Of a stretch of 64,000 nt of DNA, positions 32,015 through 49,439 are shown piece by piece (the stretch's first letter is position 1; every line of letters starts with the position of its first letter). Both the position numbers and the translations under genes were made by a program. The notes beneath the pieces were generated by a model. That model made no database searches and had not been told where the DNA came from. It worked only from the letters and a program-made list of their open reading frames with translations. Source of the DNA: Aporrectodea caliginosa. Its lineage: Eukaryota > Annelida > Clitellata > Crassiclitellata > Lumbricidae. The stretch spans positions 1,494,408 through 1,558,407 of the forward strand of contig JACEVL010000031.1 in the NCBI GenBank assembly GCA_020284085.1, read 5' to 3'.

Positions 32015-32394
32015 CTAAAGCTACAACATTGTGAGAAAATAAACGAAAATCTGTTCAAGAATTCAGAATTTCAATGAAGTGTGTTTATATTGATTGGTTC
32101 AGGATTTTGATTGTTTGAAACCTACTAATAATTCGTCAGGATCAGGTGAATCATAGGTTTGGATCCTATGAAGTATTGAAGTTGAGATTGACCAACATTG
32201 CAGTCGTTTGCTGGTGTCAGCTGACTTAGATTTTCTTCATCCAGATTTTGGCCTATAAATTTATGAGCCCTATAACACCAAGCTTGAACACACGCCTTAA
32301 GACATAAGTGGAGCCTGCGATGGACCTAAATTTGCTGATGGCTTTATCAAAGAATGGCGAAATATTTCTTTTGCATAAAAGTGTTGGAGCTGAT
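32015..32394. other. Fragment of a fifth TIR-unit 5' flank (U5)
   Basis: Matches U2 from about 15,620: AGAAAATAAAC, TGTTCAAGAATTCAGAAT, AATAATTCGTCAGGATCA. Only flank is present; any TIR exons of this unit have been lost. Interrupted on the right by PB4. Confidence 0.65.
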
Positions 32395-32962
32395 TTAAAC
32401 CTCTGGCTACCAAGGGGGTGGTTAGTGGTTACCACCCATGCCCTACGTTTTTCTGCATACATTTTTTTCTCATATGGAATATAATTTTTACATTTTAGGT
32501 AGCTGTAACAGATTCATTTTGGCTCATTTTGAGGTGAACATCGTGGTGGTATCTCAAGCCATTCAAAAGTTATACCCGATATAACCGGGGTACCAGAGGG
32601 TGGATACCATCCCCTTAGTTTTTCGGCTATAGAGTATTCAATTTTCTTATTGGAAGAGAAACAAAATTTATATGCCATTCTGTAGAGGGAATGCAGGGCT
32701 ACATTTGCTTGCTTACTTTTTAGTCTTTTGGAAACTGGAAGTGATCATAATAAATAATAATACCCATCATCTGGGTGAAAATGGCTGATGCAACATCACA
32801 ACGTAAACCGATATTTCTACATAAACGTTTGTCGACAGCTACAGATTTAGAACGTATATTAGCTGAAACAGATACTGAAGATGAAGTGAGAAGCCTGTTT
32901 GCAGGAAGCATTCGCACAAAATAACGAGAGTAACTTGCAATGACTGCAAGGACCACCGACAT

Positions 32963-33211
<249 letters not shown>

Positions 33212-33239
33212 TGAGATTTGAGTGCCGTAGTTCGTAAGC

Positions 33240-33600
33240 AGTCGATGACTCGAATCAATGATTCAGAAGCACTTTGAGGAGCAGGGGTAAGTCACTCAAG
33301 ATGGGCCTGTGTGAAAAGTTCAGTTTTTAGATGTTTCTTGAAGACAGCGAGGGCTGTAGAATTTCTAATGTCCGTAGGAAGATTGTTCCATATTCGAGGG
33401 GCTGCTGAGATGAAGGATCTTGATGCAGTTGTTGTGTGACAGCGGTGCAAGACTAGGGTTCGGTTTCCGGAAGATCGCATGTTCCTTGCGGGCATGTGAA
33501 TTTGAAGGAGGTCGGAGAGGTATGAGGGAGTTTTCGTTGTTACGCAGTTGTAGGTGATGATGGCGATTTTGTATACAATTCTTGACTGCCGTGAACAATA
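33240..33600 (-). mobile_element. C-terminal fragment of a non-LTR reverse transcriptase
   Basis: The minus frame reads TPSYLSDLLQIHMPARNMRS in an adjoining frame, then ASRSFISAAPRIWNNLPTDI and ALAVFKKHLKTELFTQAH, the familiar C-terminus of CR1/L2-like polyproteins. One frameshift lies near 33,495. It ends next to the AAT tract. 5' parts absent. Confidence 0.78.
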
Positions 33601-33925
33601 ACGTAAAGACTTTGTCTCATGTTGCCTTTAAATTTCGCTGCACCTAACACAGACTTCTTCTTTAAGTTCTCTGCCCATCGGCAGGTTCCAACTTCCAATG
33701 ACGCCACTCTTCTCTGTGCTGTGTTTTTTTTTCACAGACTATGTACTAGTTTATAGGATATTGTTACAAATGAAGCACCATTATGTTTAAAATGTTCTTG
33801 GATACGTAGATTAGTTAATCCAACAAGTACAAAATGTACGCAATAATATAAAATATTGCTAATTATCGGTTCCGTTGTTAAAAATTATGTAATTTCGAGG
33901 TGCATTAACATAATGTATAATTTAG

Positions 33926-34646
33926 CGCTTTACAGTGAAATGTTTTCAGCGCTAGTACGGTTTAGTTACTACTTAGCCTACTTCCTGAATACTGACGTAC
34001 CACTGTTACAGACTCACACTCAAAGTCTTTAATGCCTATATTTCATAAGAAAAAAGCTTATCATGTAGGCTACAGGTATATTTAGAAGTTTGTGTTCAGT
34101 TACCCGTAATATTTGTTTCGAGAATTTTCCGCATCTGCATCCCTAGCCAAATTCAGTCATAAGGAATTATAGGCCTGCAATGATCGTAGGCTACTGTAAC
34201 ACTGTTGGTGGGAAGATGAGACGGCGACGGAGAGGATTGACCACTCAAACTAATAAGCAAATTCTAAGAAAATGAAGACCAAAACATTTCATACACATGG
34301 CTGCCTCACAGGTTAACCTATTAATGGGCTGTGTGTCCTCTTCTGTTTCTTCAATATTCGCCAGGCTGAAAGCTAATATTGGTCGCATGAGGTTAAATCA
34401 TTATTCGTTTCTCCGTAATTTGGTCCTATGTATTTTCTGCAGAAGTAGATAATGATTTTTCCGACTAAAAATAGACCTACTTGCATTAAATTTTTATACT
34501 TTCTTGGTATGCAGAATGGCAAACGCTGAACAATTTAATGTCTTTCTGACTAGTAATCAATTTTAGCCTAGTCAAATAATGTTTGAAAGAAGCTTTTGTG
34601 TTTTCCAGAGTCGATTGTGAAAATATGAGAAATCAAATCTCCTTAG

Positions 34647-34705
<59 letters not shown>

Positions 34706-34710
34706 GCAAC

Positions 34711-34742
<32 letters not shown>

Positions 34743-35274
34743 GATAATGAATAATGATATTGATGATTATTATTATTATTATTATTAATTTTCCTCATGG
34801 ATCCATTCTATCTCGGGTAAAGACACCAACAACAGTAATAATAATTAAACTATATAATTATAGAGCGCCCTTGCTCAGCCCAGACCGAGAAAGGGCGGCG
34901 TAGGCCTACACGAGTTTAAAATTCAATGACAGTCATATGATAATAAAAAGATAAGTCTTGAGCTGTGATTTGAATGTCTCTCCATCGATGGCGTATTCTT
35001 AACATTGTAGGGAAGATTGTTCCACGCAGGAGGATTGTCCATTGACAGAGACGGAACATTCTCCAAACCTAGTAGAAGGCTGCGGAACTTGCGGTTGATT
35101 TTTCGATGAGGATCGTAGCCGACATCTGTTCTTGGCCTCTGCTGCCCTAATGCAGACATCAAAGGTTTGGTCGTAAGAAATGTTAGAGCTGCTATATTAC
35201 AATTTGTAGCTATTCGTTACTATTCTCCTAAGGTTTCTGCTGCTGCTACTACTACTATTACTACTACTACTACT

Positions 35275-35320
<46 letters not shown>

Positions 35321-35990
35321 CTCCTATTACTACTATTACTACTACTATTACTACTATTAATATTCCCACAAGAGCTACAACTGCTACTATTATTCACTAT
35401 TCCAACTACTATTACTCAGAATACTACTGTGTCTAACCCAAACGGAAGGCTAGCAGCATCCGTGTCTTTAATTACTAGGCCAAATAACTTGCTAACATTC
35501 AAAGCTCACGAAAACCGGGTGTATTCATTTGCATATTTAGCTGTGTGTACTGGATTGAAGATAAGGCCTATTTCTCTCAGTGTCGTTAATTCTCCTACTT
35601 GTATTTCAAAATGGGCGAGGCATGTAATAAATTTTTATTTTCTAATTCTTACAACCTATCCGCAGATTTACTAACCTGATTTAATGCTGAGTTTCGTATT
35701 AGTGTTACTAGACCAACTTCCTAACAACTGAAAACGCACGACCGAAGATCGTGTGTGTTCATGTGCATATTTCGCTGTGTCTACTGGATTTCAGAGAAGT
35801 CGGATATTTTATAGAGGCGAATTCGCGTGAACAACATAAAAGTCGGCTAAATATAGTTCTCTGATTGTAAAAGCAAGATTAGCCTGAGGATAAAAGTTTT
35901 AAGCTCAATTAATTGGTCTGTCCAACCGAAGAAAGTCACGCGTTCTCTGAAAATGGCGCCAGATGTTCGAATCATTTGGACTTTCTCCCG
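33926..35990. other. Repeat-rich intergenic DNA
   Basis: Holds (AAT)n/(ATT)n at 34,650-34,790 and a mixed ACT/ACC/AAC tract at 35,250-35,415. A minus-strand scrap near 35,000-35,080 reads NPPAWNNLPYNVKNT and resembles the C-terminal part of a non-LTR reverse transcriptase. No gene recognised. Confidence 0.55.
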
Positions 35991-36152
35991 AAAAGTACTG
36001 ACGTCATCAGTAGCAAATAAATAGTCCATCGATGCAGTGGAGTTTGTCTGATGAAGTCGAGCTGAAGACGGACTGAGAAGAGACCAGCAACCGACGAAGT
36101 GTTGACGACGACAAGGCGCTTTTCGAGACAAGAAAGTTACCGAGACGAAAGG

Positions 36153-38223
36153 ATGATTCGAAAACTTCCGCTGCTGTTCTGTCTTTTGGCAGTTTTTGAA
36201 GGTTTGGCATAATTCTAATTTCATTATGATATCAGTCAAGTTCATACTATTATAATAATATTATGTTAGAAATAGCTAATCAGACAAGAATTTAATACCA
36301 ATGCTTGTAACTTCAAGAATTATCCAATACTCAGAGGTTCAAATATCAATGTACGTATTCATGAATGCATAACTATATCCCTGCAACGGTTTGAACTTTT
36401 ATTACTACTGCCATGAGATATGGATTTGTAATAAACTTGTAATCCTATTGTTGAAGTCCTATCGCTAACCTACATCTAACTACAACACTGTAGTGTATAG
36501 TGTGCAATTTTTGAAGTGTATTATTGTTAGTTTCGCCTTGCTCGGTAGATAGAATTATACATATTACACTGCATAGAACGAGACATAATTAAGGAATCAG
36601 ACATTTTTGCTTAGAATTTGATGAATTTTAATATTAAATTATACAGAAACAATGTCCCAACTTCAATACTTAATCTTACCTATGAGACACTGAGTAATCT
36701 AAATTATTATTCAAGAATCTTATCTAGAATGTCGATGTGATCTTTCGTGGCTACTGTAGACCATGCACTGTCTCCACCTGCTCGCTCTCGAAGTCTAGCT
36801 AGTAACCTCTCTTCTACCTTTGCTTTCTCAAAACCTTTTTCTTCTCTTGTGGCCTTGCGCACTGGGAGCGCCTCTGAATGGTTCACCCTATGAGAGGCGC
36901 TTTATAAATGTTTGAATACAATACAATACAATAATACAATAGTTCGTAGATGTAAATCCGGAGATGGCTTTTGATGAATGATCCTTTTCTAGTACAAATC
37001 CTTTAAGTTGACCTTTTCTCCTTTAGTTTACCACGTAGAATGTTTTCTCCTCGAGTGCACGATAACTATAAGGTCAAGGCAACAACTGATGATATTGCCT
37101 TCAGATGGGCTTGGACCTTGGCATTCATTTTTTTAATAACGCAACTTCTATAGTACCATTTCATCACCAAAGGAGCCCTCTGCACTAGCCTAATTGATGT
37201 TAAATGTCACCAAGAAGGGTAGGGGTTAGGGTAATGGTAACACTCTGGCGCGTAGAGGTAACGGACCCGGGATCGCTTCCCGGTACCTTCCCTAAGGTCG
37301 ACTCAGCCTTTTCATTCGCTAGGTGGCGTTGAATAAATGAGCAGTAGGACATGATTGGCGCCTTGCATGGCTGCCAAACAGTTAAAATTCGACTCCAGTA
37401 ATAACTTGTGATCATCCGTTCATACTATGATTTGTAATCATCCTGCGTACTTGTCAGTTTGAAACATGAAACGAAGATTATTAGAACAGACATTATCACC
37501 AGTAAGCAAATCAGTGCACGGAAAACTAGAAAAGTCACAAGTGGCAGGTCCACGCACACACGTGGAGCTCAGCCAAGGGCCATCCAAAGTTGACATCACG
37601 GCATGATCAAGAGTTAGCATACTACGTATCTTACACATGTATAGTACCGGACAGTATCTGCTTTATTATGCTACTGTTGGAACCGGCTTCTGATGACTGC
37701 TATGCGTTGCTGATGGCCAAAGGTCTGAGTAATGATCTACGATGGAAACTGGGCGCCTGATCTGTTCTCTTGAATAGCAACAATCAAAATAATAAGTATT
37801 ATTAGAATTAATATTTTTATTATAATTTTTATTGTCATAATTATTGCCTATTAATATTATCGTCATTATTATTACGATTGTCATCACCGTGCTTCAGGTC
37901 CAGGAGCTCATGCGGAACCACCAGTTGAAGACGTAACCACAGAGGCACAAGCTACAGAAGCACCAGCTACAGATACTCCAACTACAGCTGCACCAGCTAC
38001 AGAAGCTCCAACTACAGAAGCTCCAACTACAGAGGCACCATCTACAAAAGCACCAGCTACACAAGTTCCGCCAAAAGAAACCACAAAATATGTTTCCCCG
38101 GAAAAGACTTCGCCTTATGACTCCTCCGAGAAAAATCCTCCAACTAAGAAAGATAAACGCAAAGGACCAACATTAGAATCCTTACTGACTAATAAACAAC
38201 AACCTGCGTCTCATCGCAGATAA
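36153..38223 (+). CDS. Secreted Thr/Pro/Ala-rich mucin-like protein (2 exons)
   Basis: Exon 1 (36,153-36,201) encodes a signal-peptide-like start, [16 protein letters not shown], and stops at a GT donor (GAAG|GTTTGG, weak) in phase 1. Exon 2 (37,898-38,223) follows the acceptor GTGCTTCAG and stays open to TAA. It encodes [18 protein letters not shown], then six or so units of the type [15 protein letters not shown], then [12 protein letters not shown], a Lys-rich segment (TKKDKRKG) and [13 protein letters not shown]. The total is 124 aa. The Thr/Pro/Ala repeats would be O-glycosylated, as in small mucins, giving a secreted coat or matrix protein. Neither exon looks coding alone by length, but the reading frame joins cleanly. 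An ATTAAA lies at 38,571. The weak donor and the lack of homology evidence keep confidence moderate. Confidence 0.58.
36745..36945 (+). mobile_element. 3' end of a CR1/L2-like retrotransposon in the mucin-gene intron
   Basis: Diverged C-terminal and UTR sequence ending GGGAGCGCCTCTGAATGG, GAGGCGCTTTATAAATG and an (ATACA)n-like tail at 36,915-36,940, as at 63,085-63,440. Confidence 0.65.
37240..37460 (+). repeat. SINE-like family 3, copy 2
   Basis: Best-preserved head of the family: TGGCGCGTAGAGGTAACG then GGGATCGCTTCCCGGTACC, body with GGCGCCTTGCATGGCTGCC and TTCGACTCC. Shared with 560-800 and 49,440-49,640. Confidence 0.65.
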
Positions 38224-38570
38224 CAAAGTCTCTGAAGATTTGATTCGAAAAGTCGCCAATGAAAACAATGCATTTCCATTTTCTAGTTTCTTGCTACTCT
38301 GCTGAGCAGATATTGCATCGTTACATTCTTGGCAACAAATTAATTGACGATTCAGAGATAACTTATGTATTTTTTTATTTATTTATGTCACAATTATCTC
38401 TACGTCTAATTACAAATTGAAGTTGCAATGAAGTGTTTGGCATTTTAATTTACCTATTAATTGATTCATTTATTAATCGTAATCTTCAATGACTGCATAT
38501 CTGAAGATGACACTTTATTATATCGTTCAGCATCTGAAACTTTCAAGTTTCTTTTGTTCTTCGAAGGTTT

Positions 38571-38576
38571 ATTAAA
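38571..38576 (+). promoter_or_regulatory. ATTAAA, candidate polyadenylation signal of the mucin-like gene
   Basis: Common variant of AATAAA, about 350 bp after the stop codon. No other hexamer in the 3' flank is clearly better placed. Confidence 0.3.
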
Positions 38577-38719
38577 GCCTTTCAGAGCTAATGTTTTCAT
38601 TTCTAATCTAATCTAATCGGGGTCTGTAACATCAAATAAGCTGTTCTAGTGTTCTTGCTACCACCACCATCAACATGCATTCATGCATTCTTGTGTGTGT
38701 GTATGTAATGCGCTTATGC

Positions 38720-38955
38720 ATGCAGGTATGTATGTATTGCATGCATGTACGTATGTATGTAAGTATGTATGTATGTATGTATGTATGCATGTATGTATGT
38801 ATGTATGTATGTATGTATGCATGTATGTATGCATGTATGTATGTATGTATGTATGTATGTATGTATGTATGTATGTATGTATGTATGTATGTATGTATGT
38901 ATGTATGTATGTATGTATGTATGTATGTATGCATGTATGCATGTAGGCCTATGCA
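38720..38955. repeat. (ATGT)n tetranucleotide microsatellite
   Basis: About 55 ATGT units with GCATGTAT interruptions. Cys-Met-Tyr-Val and His-Thr-Tyr-Ile frames on the two strands are compositional. Confidence 0.97.
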
Positions 38956-38977
38956 TGTATGCATGTATTTAAGTTTA

Positions 38978-39110
38978 TAAGCCCAGCACAAGAATCTCCA
39001 GCTCAGCCGGTCCCAGCATAAGGAGACCCAGGTCAACCAGCCTCAGCACAGGAAACTCCAGCACAAGAAAGTCCCTGTCTCAATTATGGCTCCAATCCCT
39101 CCAGCTAATT
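38978..39110 (+). pseudogene. Possible relic of a Pro/Ala/Gln-rich exon
   Basis: One frame reads PAQESPAQPVPA, a stop, then GQPASAQETPAQESP. It resembles in style, not in sequence, the repeat exon of the mucin-like gene 800 bp upstream. It could be a decayed alternative exon or a simple diverged repeat. Confidence 0.25.
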
Positions 39111-39351
39111 ATTGTCCGCTGACAAAGGAATGGTTATGACGAATCGCAAAATCAGAAAGCAGAAGTTATCCGCCAAACGGAACATAATAACAGTTCAAAA
39201 TAATGATGGATTCAAAACGCCATGTTCCATGTACATGAAGAAAATTATTGTCACTAGCGTAACTTTCACATTGACAGCGAATAGCCTATAATATTAGCCA
39301 TGGAGTTGACAATTTAAATCATTAATAATAAAAATAATGATATCTTTTCTT

Positions 39352-39794
39352 CAAAGTTCGACCGTACGTTACAGCAGAAAATAGCGTACGCGTACGGTAC
39401 GTAATTTACTAAAAATAATAGCGTACGCGTACGGTACGTTCGTATTCCGTACGTATGAGCAGCCTTTAATATTAGTTGCTTCTCGTGACGTCACATTTTG
39501 TCTCCTCATTTTCTCGTCGTTTTTTCTCGTCGTTATTACGTCACTTTACAGTTCTTATTTGTAGTTCCGTTTCAGCGAAGAGGTAAATTATTATTTTGTT
39601 TTTATTTTGTATAATTTGATTATTTTATCTACAGAAATAAAACAGGCTGACGTTATTCCTTGTTAATTCTAAAATAAAAAAATATAAAAATTAGCGTACG
39701 CTATTTATTAATTTAGCCAAAAAATAGCGTACGCGTACGGTACGCATTTCAGCAGAAAAAATAGCGTACGTTCCGTACGTACGGTCGAACTTTG
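39352..39794. mobile_element. hAT-like MITE packed with GTACGC palindromes, nested in a SINE
   Basis: Inverted ends CAAAGTTCGACCGTACG, 8-bp duplication CTTTTCTT (39,344-39,351; 39,795-39,802). Inside, the motif TAGCGTACGCGTACGGTACG occurs near each end and again inwards, creating many self-complementary TACGCGTA and GTAC sites. No coding potential. The duplicated 8 bp belong to the tail of the minus-strand SINE-2 copy that continues on both sides. Confidence 0.85.
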
Positions 39795-39995
39795 CTTTTC
39801 TTTAATTAAGCGCCTGACAAACGCACTGCGCTGTACATTTACATGTTATGCAATTTAAATAATCTTAACTACTAACAGAACTGACAGCCTGCAATACACG
39901 GCGCTAATAGCAGCCTACAAAGCATATCCGAACTCGGTACCTCTCGATATCTACGCCAGATGTTATCCAATGCGCTATCGGGCCCCCATTAAGTT
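39795..39995 (-). repeat. tRNA-derived SINE family 2, copy 2 (tail split by MITE)
   Basis: Near-identical to copies at 5,920 and 49,776 in reverse orientation; head GCGCATTGGATAACATCTGG, body CAGCGCAGTGCGTTTGTC. The last tail bases (AAGAAAAGATATCATTATT) lie at 39,330-39,351 beyond the MITE. Confidence 0.85.
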
Positions 39996-41840
39996 TCGTA
40001 GCAGTGTTAGTAGCTCTCCACCGCCACTCCTATTATACAAATTGTGTGTGAAGTTTAAAATCTCTCTAACGGCTCATGTCGTAACAAAGATTATTAGTGT
40101 CACATTCCCCCTTATCCAGGCTTCGGACTGGCACCACCAAAAGATACCGAAGTGTAGGCGATTGTAAAAAGTATTGTAGTTACAGTAAACTTGATATTTG
40201 TGTCCAGCTTTAGACAAACAATTCTTCTTTTAAATATCGAGTTTCTTGGAATCAAGGCTAAATTTAACAATCTAAATCTTATTGCACCAAACTTTAACTC
40301 CATGTCTAACCAACCTGAATTGTAATACGCAAGAGGAAGAACAGCCCCTAAAAAGGGCCCTAAGGCTACATTGCAGAGAGACAGTTGCCGGTAAGAAATG
40401 TACGAAAGGTTAGCGACTTCATTTTCTCTGTCTCGGCATGTTTTGGCGAGTGGCCAACCTCTCCTCCTCTATCTTTTCGCTCGACAGTAAGGGTCCTTGT
40501 TTTGATTTTATAGCTGAATTCGCCAGGGTCGCTCATGTAACATAAGTACCTTTACGTTCTGGCTGAGCTTTGATTTCTCCGACCTCATGATTGACAGTTC
40601 AACACGTAAACCACCAAGCCACAATACCTCATAAAATTTGTGAAAACGACGAAAACTAATTAATTTCAAAGTAAGTTTAACGGCAAGCATTGATAAAAAT
40701 ACAAAGTTAACACTAACTCAGTGTGCATTTGCTGACAGCTGAAGAAGGCTATTGACCATTATTGACCATAGACGCTATTTTTCGTAACTTTGACCCTTTG
40801 GTGGGGGCGGAAGACATTAATATATTTTTTTAAATTGTTGGACAGATTTTGACCCCATGCAATTAGGCAAATTTTGGTTCATGCTACTTTTCGAATTTCA
40901 AATTTTCGGTTTTTTTCACTCCACCTAGTATACAGTTCAAGCCGATAGCACAATGTCAAAATGGCAGAGTTGCCAACTGTTACTTAATAAGGCTTATATA
41001 TATATACCTACAACAAGACATTCGTTCCTTCGACTACTGAATGCATAGATTACGAAAAGATTTGCATTTGACTCCGTTCAAAATGCTGGCCAGATATTCA
41101 AACCTATCAAATAAGCCACCATCAGTGTGCGAACCGGCATACAGGACTACATGTGATCATCACTATCGCTATCGCTATGGCCATTGCAAGAACTTTTACT
41201 GTCACTGTCGCATTGATCATCACTATCAATATCAATATATTGCTCTCACAATCACGTACATCGCTATCACAACGGTCATCGTGAACAATGTTCCCAGTGT
41301 ACCCTACATTACAGTGGTTCCCAAGCCCTTTCAGAGCAAGACATCCTTACTACAAGTCATTCAGTCAACGGCATCTAGCCTTAATTTAATTCATTTTTCG
41401 TCCAGTTAGTTCTTTATTTTAATGACGAGCAACGTTCCTTGTACTCAACCGTAGTCTTGTGACTTTTTGTCTTTTTCTGCACTACTGTAAGTCTAAAAAA
41501 GTGTTAATCCTCATTCCGCAACCCATATTCGGGCGACGTATTCTGCAACGTTTGGGGTAATTTTACCCTCACAGGATCTCAGGAACTAAGCGATAGATAC
41601 GTCATCATTGTGTCTCTGATAGGGTTTCCTGGTCACAAAAGTCAAAGGATCTATTTCTAGGTTTATAGGACAAACGGGTGACCTTCATTTTCAAGGTCGT
41701 TAATCAGTTATATCCAATTGTTGATAACTCAGTACCTGTGAGGCATAAAGAGAAATGCTCAGTCCAAGATAGGCTCATCTGAGTTGTAGAAACCCAACAG
41801 AGTCATTATCAGCATCGCATTACCATCGTATGACCATAGC
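39996..41840. other. Intergenic, no gene recognised
   Basis: An open frame at 41,041-41,409 lacks recognisable features (Tyr/His-rich middle from a CACTATCGCTAT-type repeat). Positions 41,505-41,580 begin with TTAATCCTCATTCC followed by GGGGTAATTTTACCCT, like one end of a TTAA element, but no partner end was found. Positions 41,110-41,150 share AAGCCACCATC-GTGT-AACCGGCATA with 4,304-4,340. Confidence 0.45.
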
Positions 41841-41849
41841 ATGACCTTG

Positions 41850-42190
41850 TTGCCGTTAACTTTTGGTTTCGTAGGAACTAAAAGTGTCAGAATGATGTTC
41901 TTCATGCCCATTCCATGCTTTTCAAGATCACAGAATGCAAAAAGGTATACGCAAAATTGTACGACCACCGAAGGTCACTTGATCTGTTATGTCTAACCTT
42001 TGGTTTCGCAGGAGCTAAAAACGTTAGAATGGTTTTTCTGGAGTCCATTTTATGGTTTTCAGGGTCGCGGATCAAAAAAACGTCTACGAAATATTGTACA
42101 ACCTTCGGATGACCTCGCAGTTCAAGGTCACTTGGCCTGTTACGTTTAGTCGTTTTGTAAGACCTAGAATGATGGTAGAAGCACGTGCGA
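41850..42190. repeat. Degenerate ~140-bp tandem repeat
   Basis: TTGGTTTCGTAGGAACTAAAA at 41,862 (21st base excluded from the match count) recurs as TTGGTTTCGCAGGAGCTAAA at 42,002. AAATTGTACGACCACCGAAG (41,964) recurs as AAATATTGTACAACCTTCGG (42,088). AGGTCACTTG-CTGTTA occurs in both, and a third partial unit follows at 42,125. No coding signal. Confidence 0.6.
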
Positions 42191-42489
42191 CATACGTTCC
42201 TCACGTGTTCTGAAAAGGTCAATTCTTAATCAAGGGTCACACCCAAATCCCGCACAGTGGTAGAGAAAGAGACGCCAGGAAAGAGATGCTGTAGCTAGGA
42301 TAAATCAACTTTGGATAGCTGCCCGCGAGTCCCAACCCAGATGAACTGCGTTTTTGCATGGTTCGGCAGAAGACGGTTTAATGATATTCAGGCGCCAATT
42401 ACCTCCGATGTCATTAGTATTTTCTCCACTAGAGAGATGGCATCTGAAGCTGGACCATGGACATATGCCTGGGTGTCATAAAACACATA

Positions 42490-43035
42490 CGTGTTCAAGC
42501 TAGACAGTCAATGTATGCCTTGCGAATCATGACGACACATTTAATGTACTTAGTAATTTATATAGCGCCGCTCACAGCAGTGGCCATTCAGTAGCGCCCA
42601 TGGCCTTGCAGGACCAATGCTTCATAATGTTCGAATGACCAAAGTGGCCGCGTGTTATACGCATCACCGACATGGTGGGGTTTTGTGGCAGCAGGACCGC
42701 AATAGACTATAGTCCGTGATGGATCGTCTGGTACGACTACGCTACCTAGCAGAGGATAATTAATCCAACATTGGAACAGCTGTGTAGAACGGCAGATGGT
42801 AAACTCTTTACTGCTGCATTGGCGGACCCTGGCCATGTTCTGAACCCGCTCCCCCTCCTGTAAAGACACTCCCCTTATTCCCTGCGTCCCAGACCACATC
42901 ACCGAATTGTCCCGCAGGCTGACAACATAATGAGAAAAACTTTTTAACGAGAATGCTTTATAATGTGTAATTTCAAGTAAACCAAAGTGCAGTTATGCAT
43001 TGGGATAAATAAAGAATATACTTACTTAATTACTT
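42490..43035 (+). mobile_element. Decayed non-LTR retrotransposon, second copy of the 23.8-kb family
   Basis: Aligns with 23,995-24,490 (CAAGCTAGACAGTC-ATGTATGCC onwards), including the CATGGTGGGGTTTTGTGGCA segment and the tail GATAAATAAAGAATATACTT, here followed by ACTTA repeats. About 55 extra bases at 42,541-42,596 include a TTATATAGCGCC SINE-tail motif, a small secondary insertion. Confidence 0.72.
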
Positions 43036-44122
43036 ACTTTACATTACATATGAGTTGACCCATGATCTTAAACTTTAAGAGATTGTGCATTCTTCAGTAT
43101 TCAGGAAAACTGTGTGAAACAGTCATCAGGAAATTGCACGAAGATTTGCAAAACTTTGTGGAGGACTATAGGAAATGCTGCTGACCCAAGGAGGACCGTA
43201 GCTGATATCGACACTGGTTTGGCTATATGCCACGTGAATGTATTAATCTGGGATATCTACAAGTCGATAACGAAAGCCAAATCAATGCCAGGGTTAGGCC
43301 TATCATGTAGTGCATAAGTTACATGATCTCAAGACGTCATTCTATAGCTCTAGATCAGACTGGCTGCAGAGTTAATAATAACCGACTAAGCCTATTAGTC
43401 CAGGCTAACCAGTCGGTATACTTAAAACCAAAATTCTTTTGGATTTCGGTCTTGTCTAAACATTTGTTGACATAATGTGGGTCCGCTTCGGCATGGTTGC
43501 ACACTGCAAAAGCTCTTCAAATTAGCCGTAAAATTAAATAACATGCCATATATTATAAATGGTAATAGACATTAGAGGACATATTAAATATGACGTTTTA
43601 CTCTGCACAGGCAATTAGTTATTGCTCAGAAAAACATAATCGTCAATTTTCTTCATAGACGCCTCAATGCACGTGTAATATAAACAAAACATTCTACACC
43701 TTTGTCGATAGGGGCGCCAGGCTCCAGGCGCCATTTTCTGACCAACGCGCTTACATAAGGAGATTTCAGTCTTGTGTATAGGCTAATTATAGGTCCTTGA
43801 AGCGACAGAACTAGTGAATAACCACATAAATAGGTTCGCCTGCAAGCGTTGACGCGAGCACAGATAGTAGGCTATGTTTCATATTGTGTCAATATTGCAC
43901 ACTGTTGACCCATTTCTACTTCGTGCGCAGAGCTGAAGCATTAAGCTTTCTGTTTGTGAAAGACCTGTCTAGCCACTAGCCAACGGCATCCCAGTATGAA
44001 CTTTTAAGTTAATTGTCGTAGACTACAAACCTTTGGAGTCACTGCATAGGTTGCCATCTCGTTGGTTGAAGCAAAACGATCCTAATACGCTTGTCTAGGA
44101 CGCAAAATACACAAACGAAAAC
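43036..44122. other. Upstream region of gene A
   Basis: No exon recognised. It should contain the gene A promoter and 5' UTR; no TATA box can be placed with confidence. A short open frame at 43,114-43,317 has no recognisable features. Confidence 0.45.
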
Positions 44123-49263
<5,141 letters not shown>

Positions 49264-49439
49264 AGCGCATTAAACTTCGCGGCTCGCTTGTGCTCAAAGA
49301 GACAATAATACTTAACCTTAATCAGATACGGACATTATGTGTTTTTTTATTTTAGTGCAAATGTTACTGTGTAATTTTCCATTATGATAATAATAATAAT
49401 AATAATAATCTTCGTTTAATATTTTCATTCTGACAATTA

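Noticed and set aside
30326..32058. A 557-codon hydrophobic repeat protein
   Set aside because: Same reason: three overlapping minus frames are open at once, and a 20-bp period cannot keep a codon phase. It is a minisatellite.
35847..36245. 132-codon minus-strand protein
   Set aside because: Overlaps the signal-peptide exon and 5' region of the mucin-like gene on the opposite strand, and shows no domain.
41505..42240. A further complete TTAA (piggyBac-like) element
   Set aside because: The left end looks right (TTAATCCTCATTCC, GGGGTAATTTTACCCT), but I could not find a matching inverted right end.
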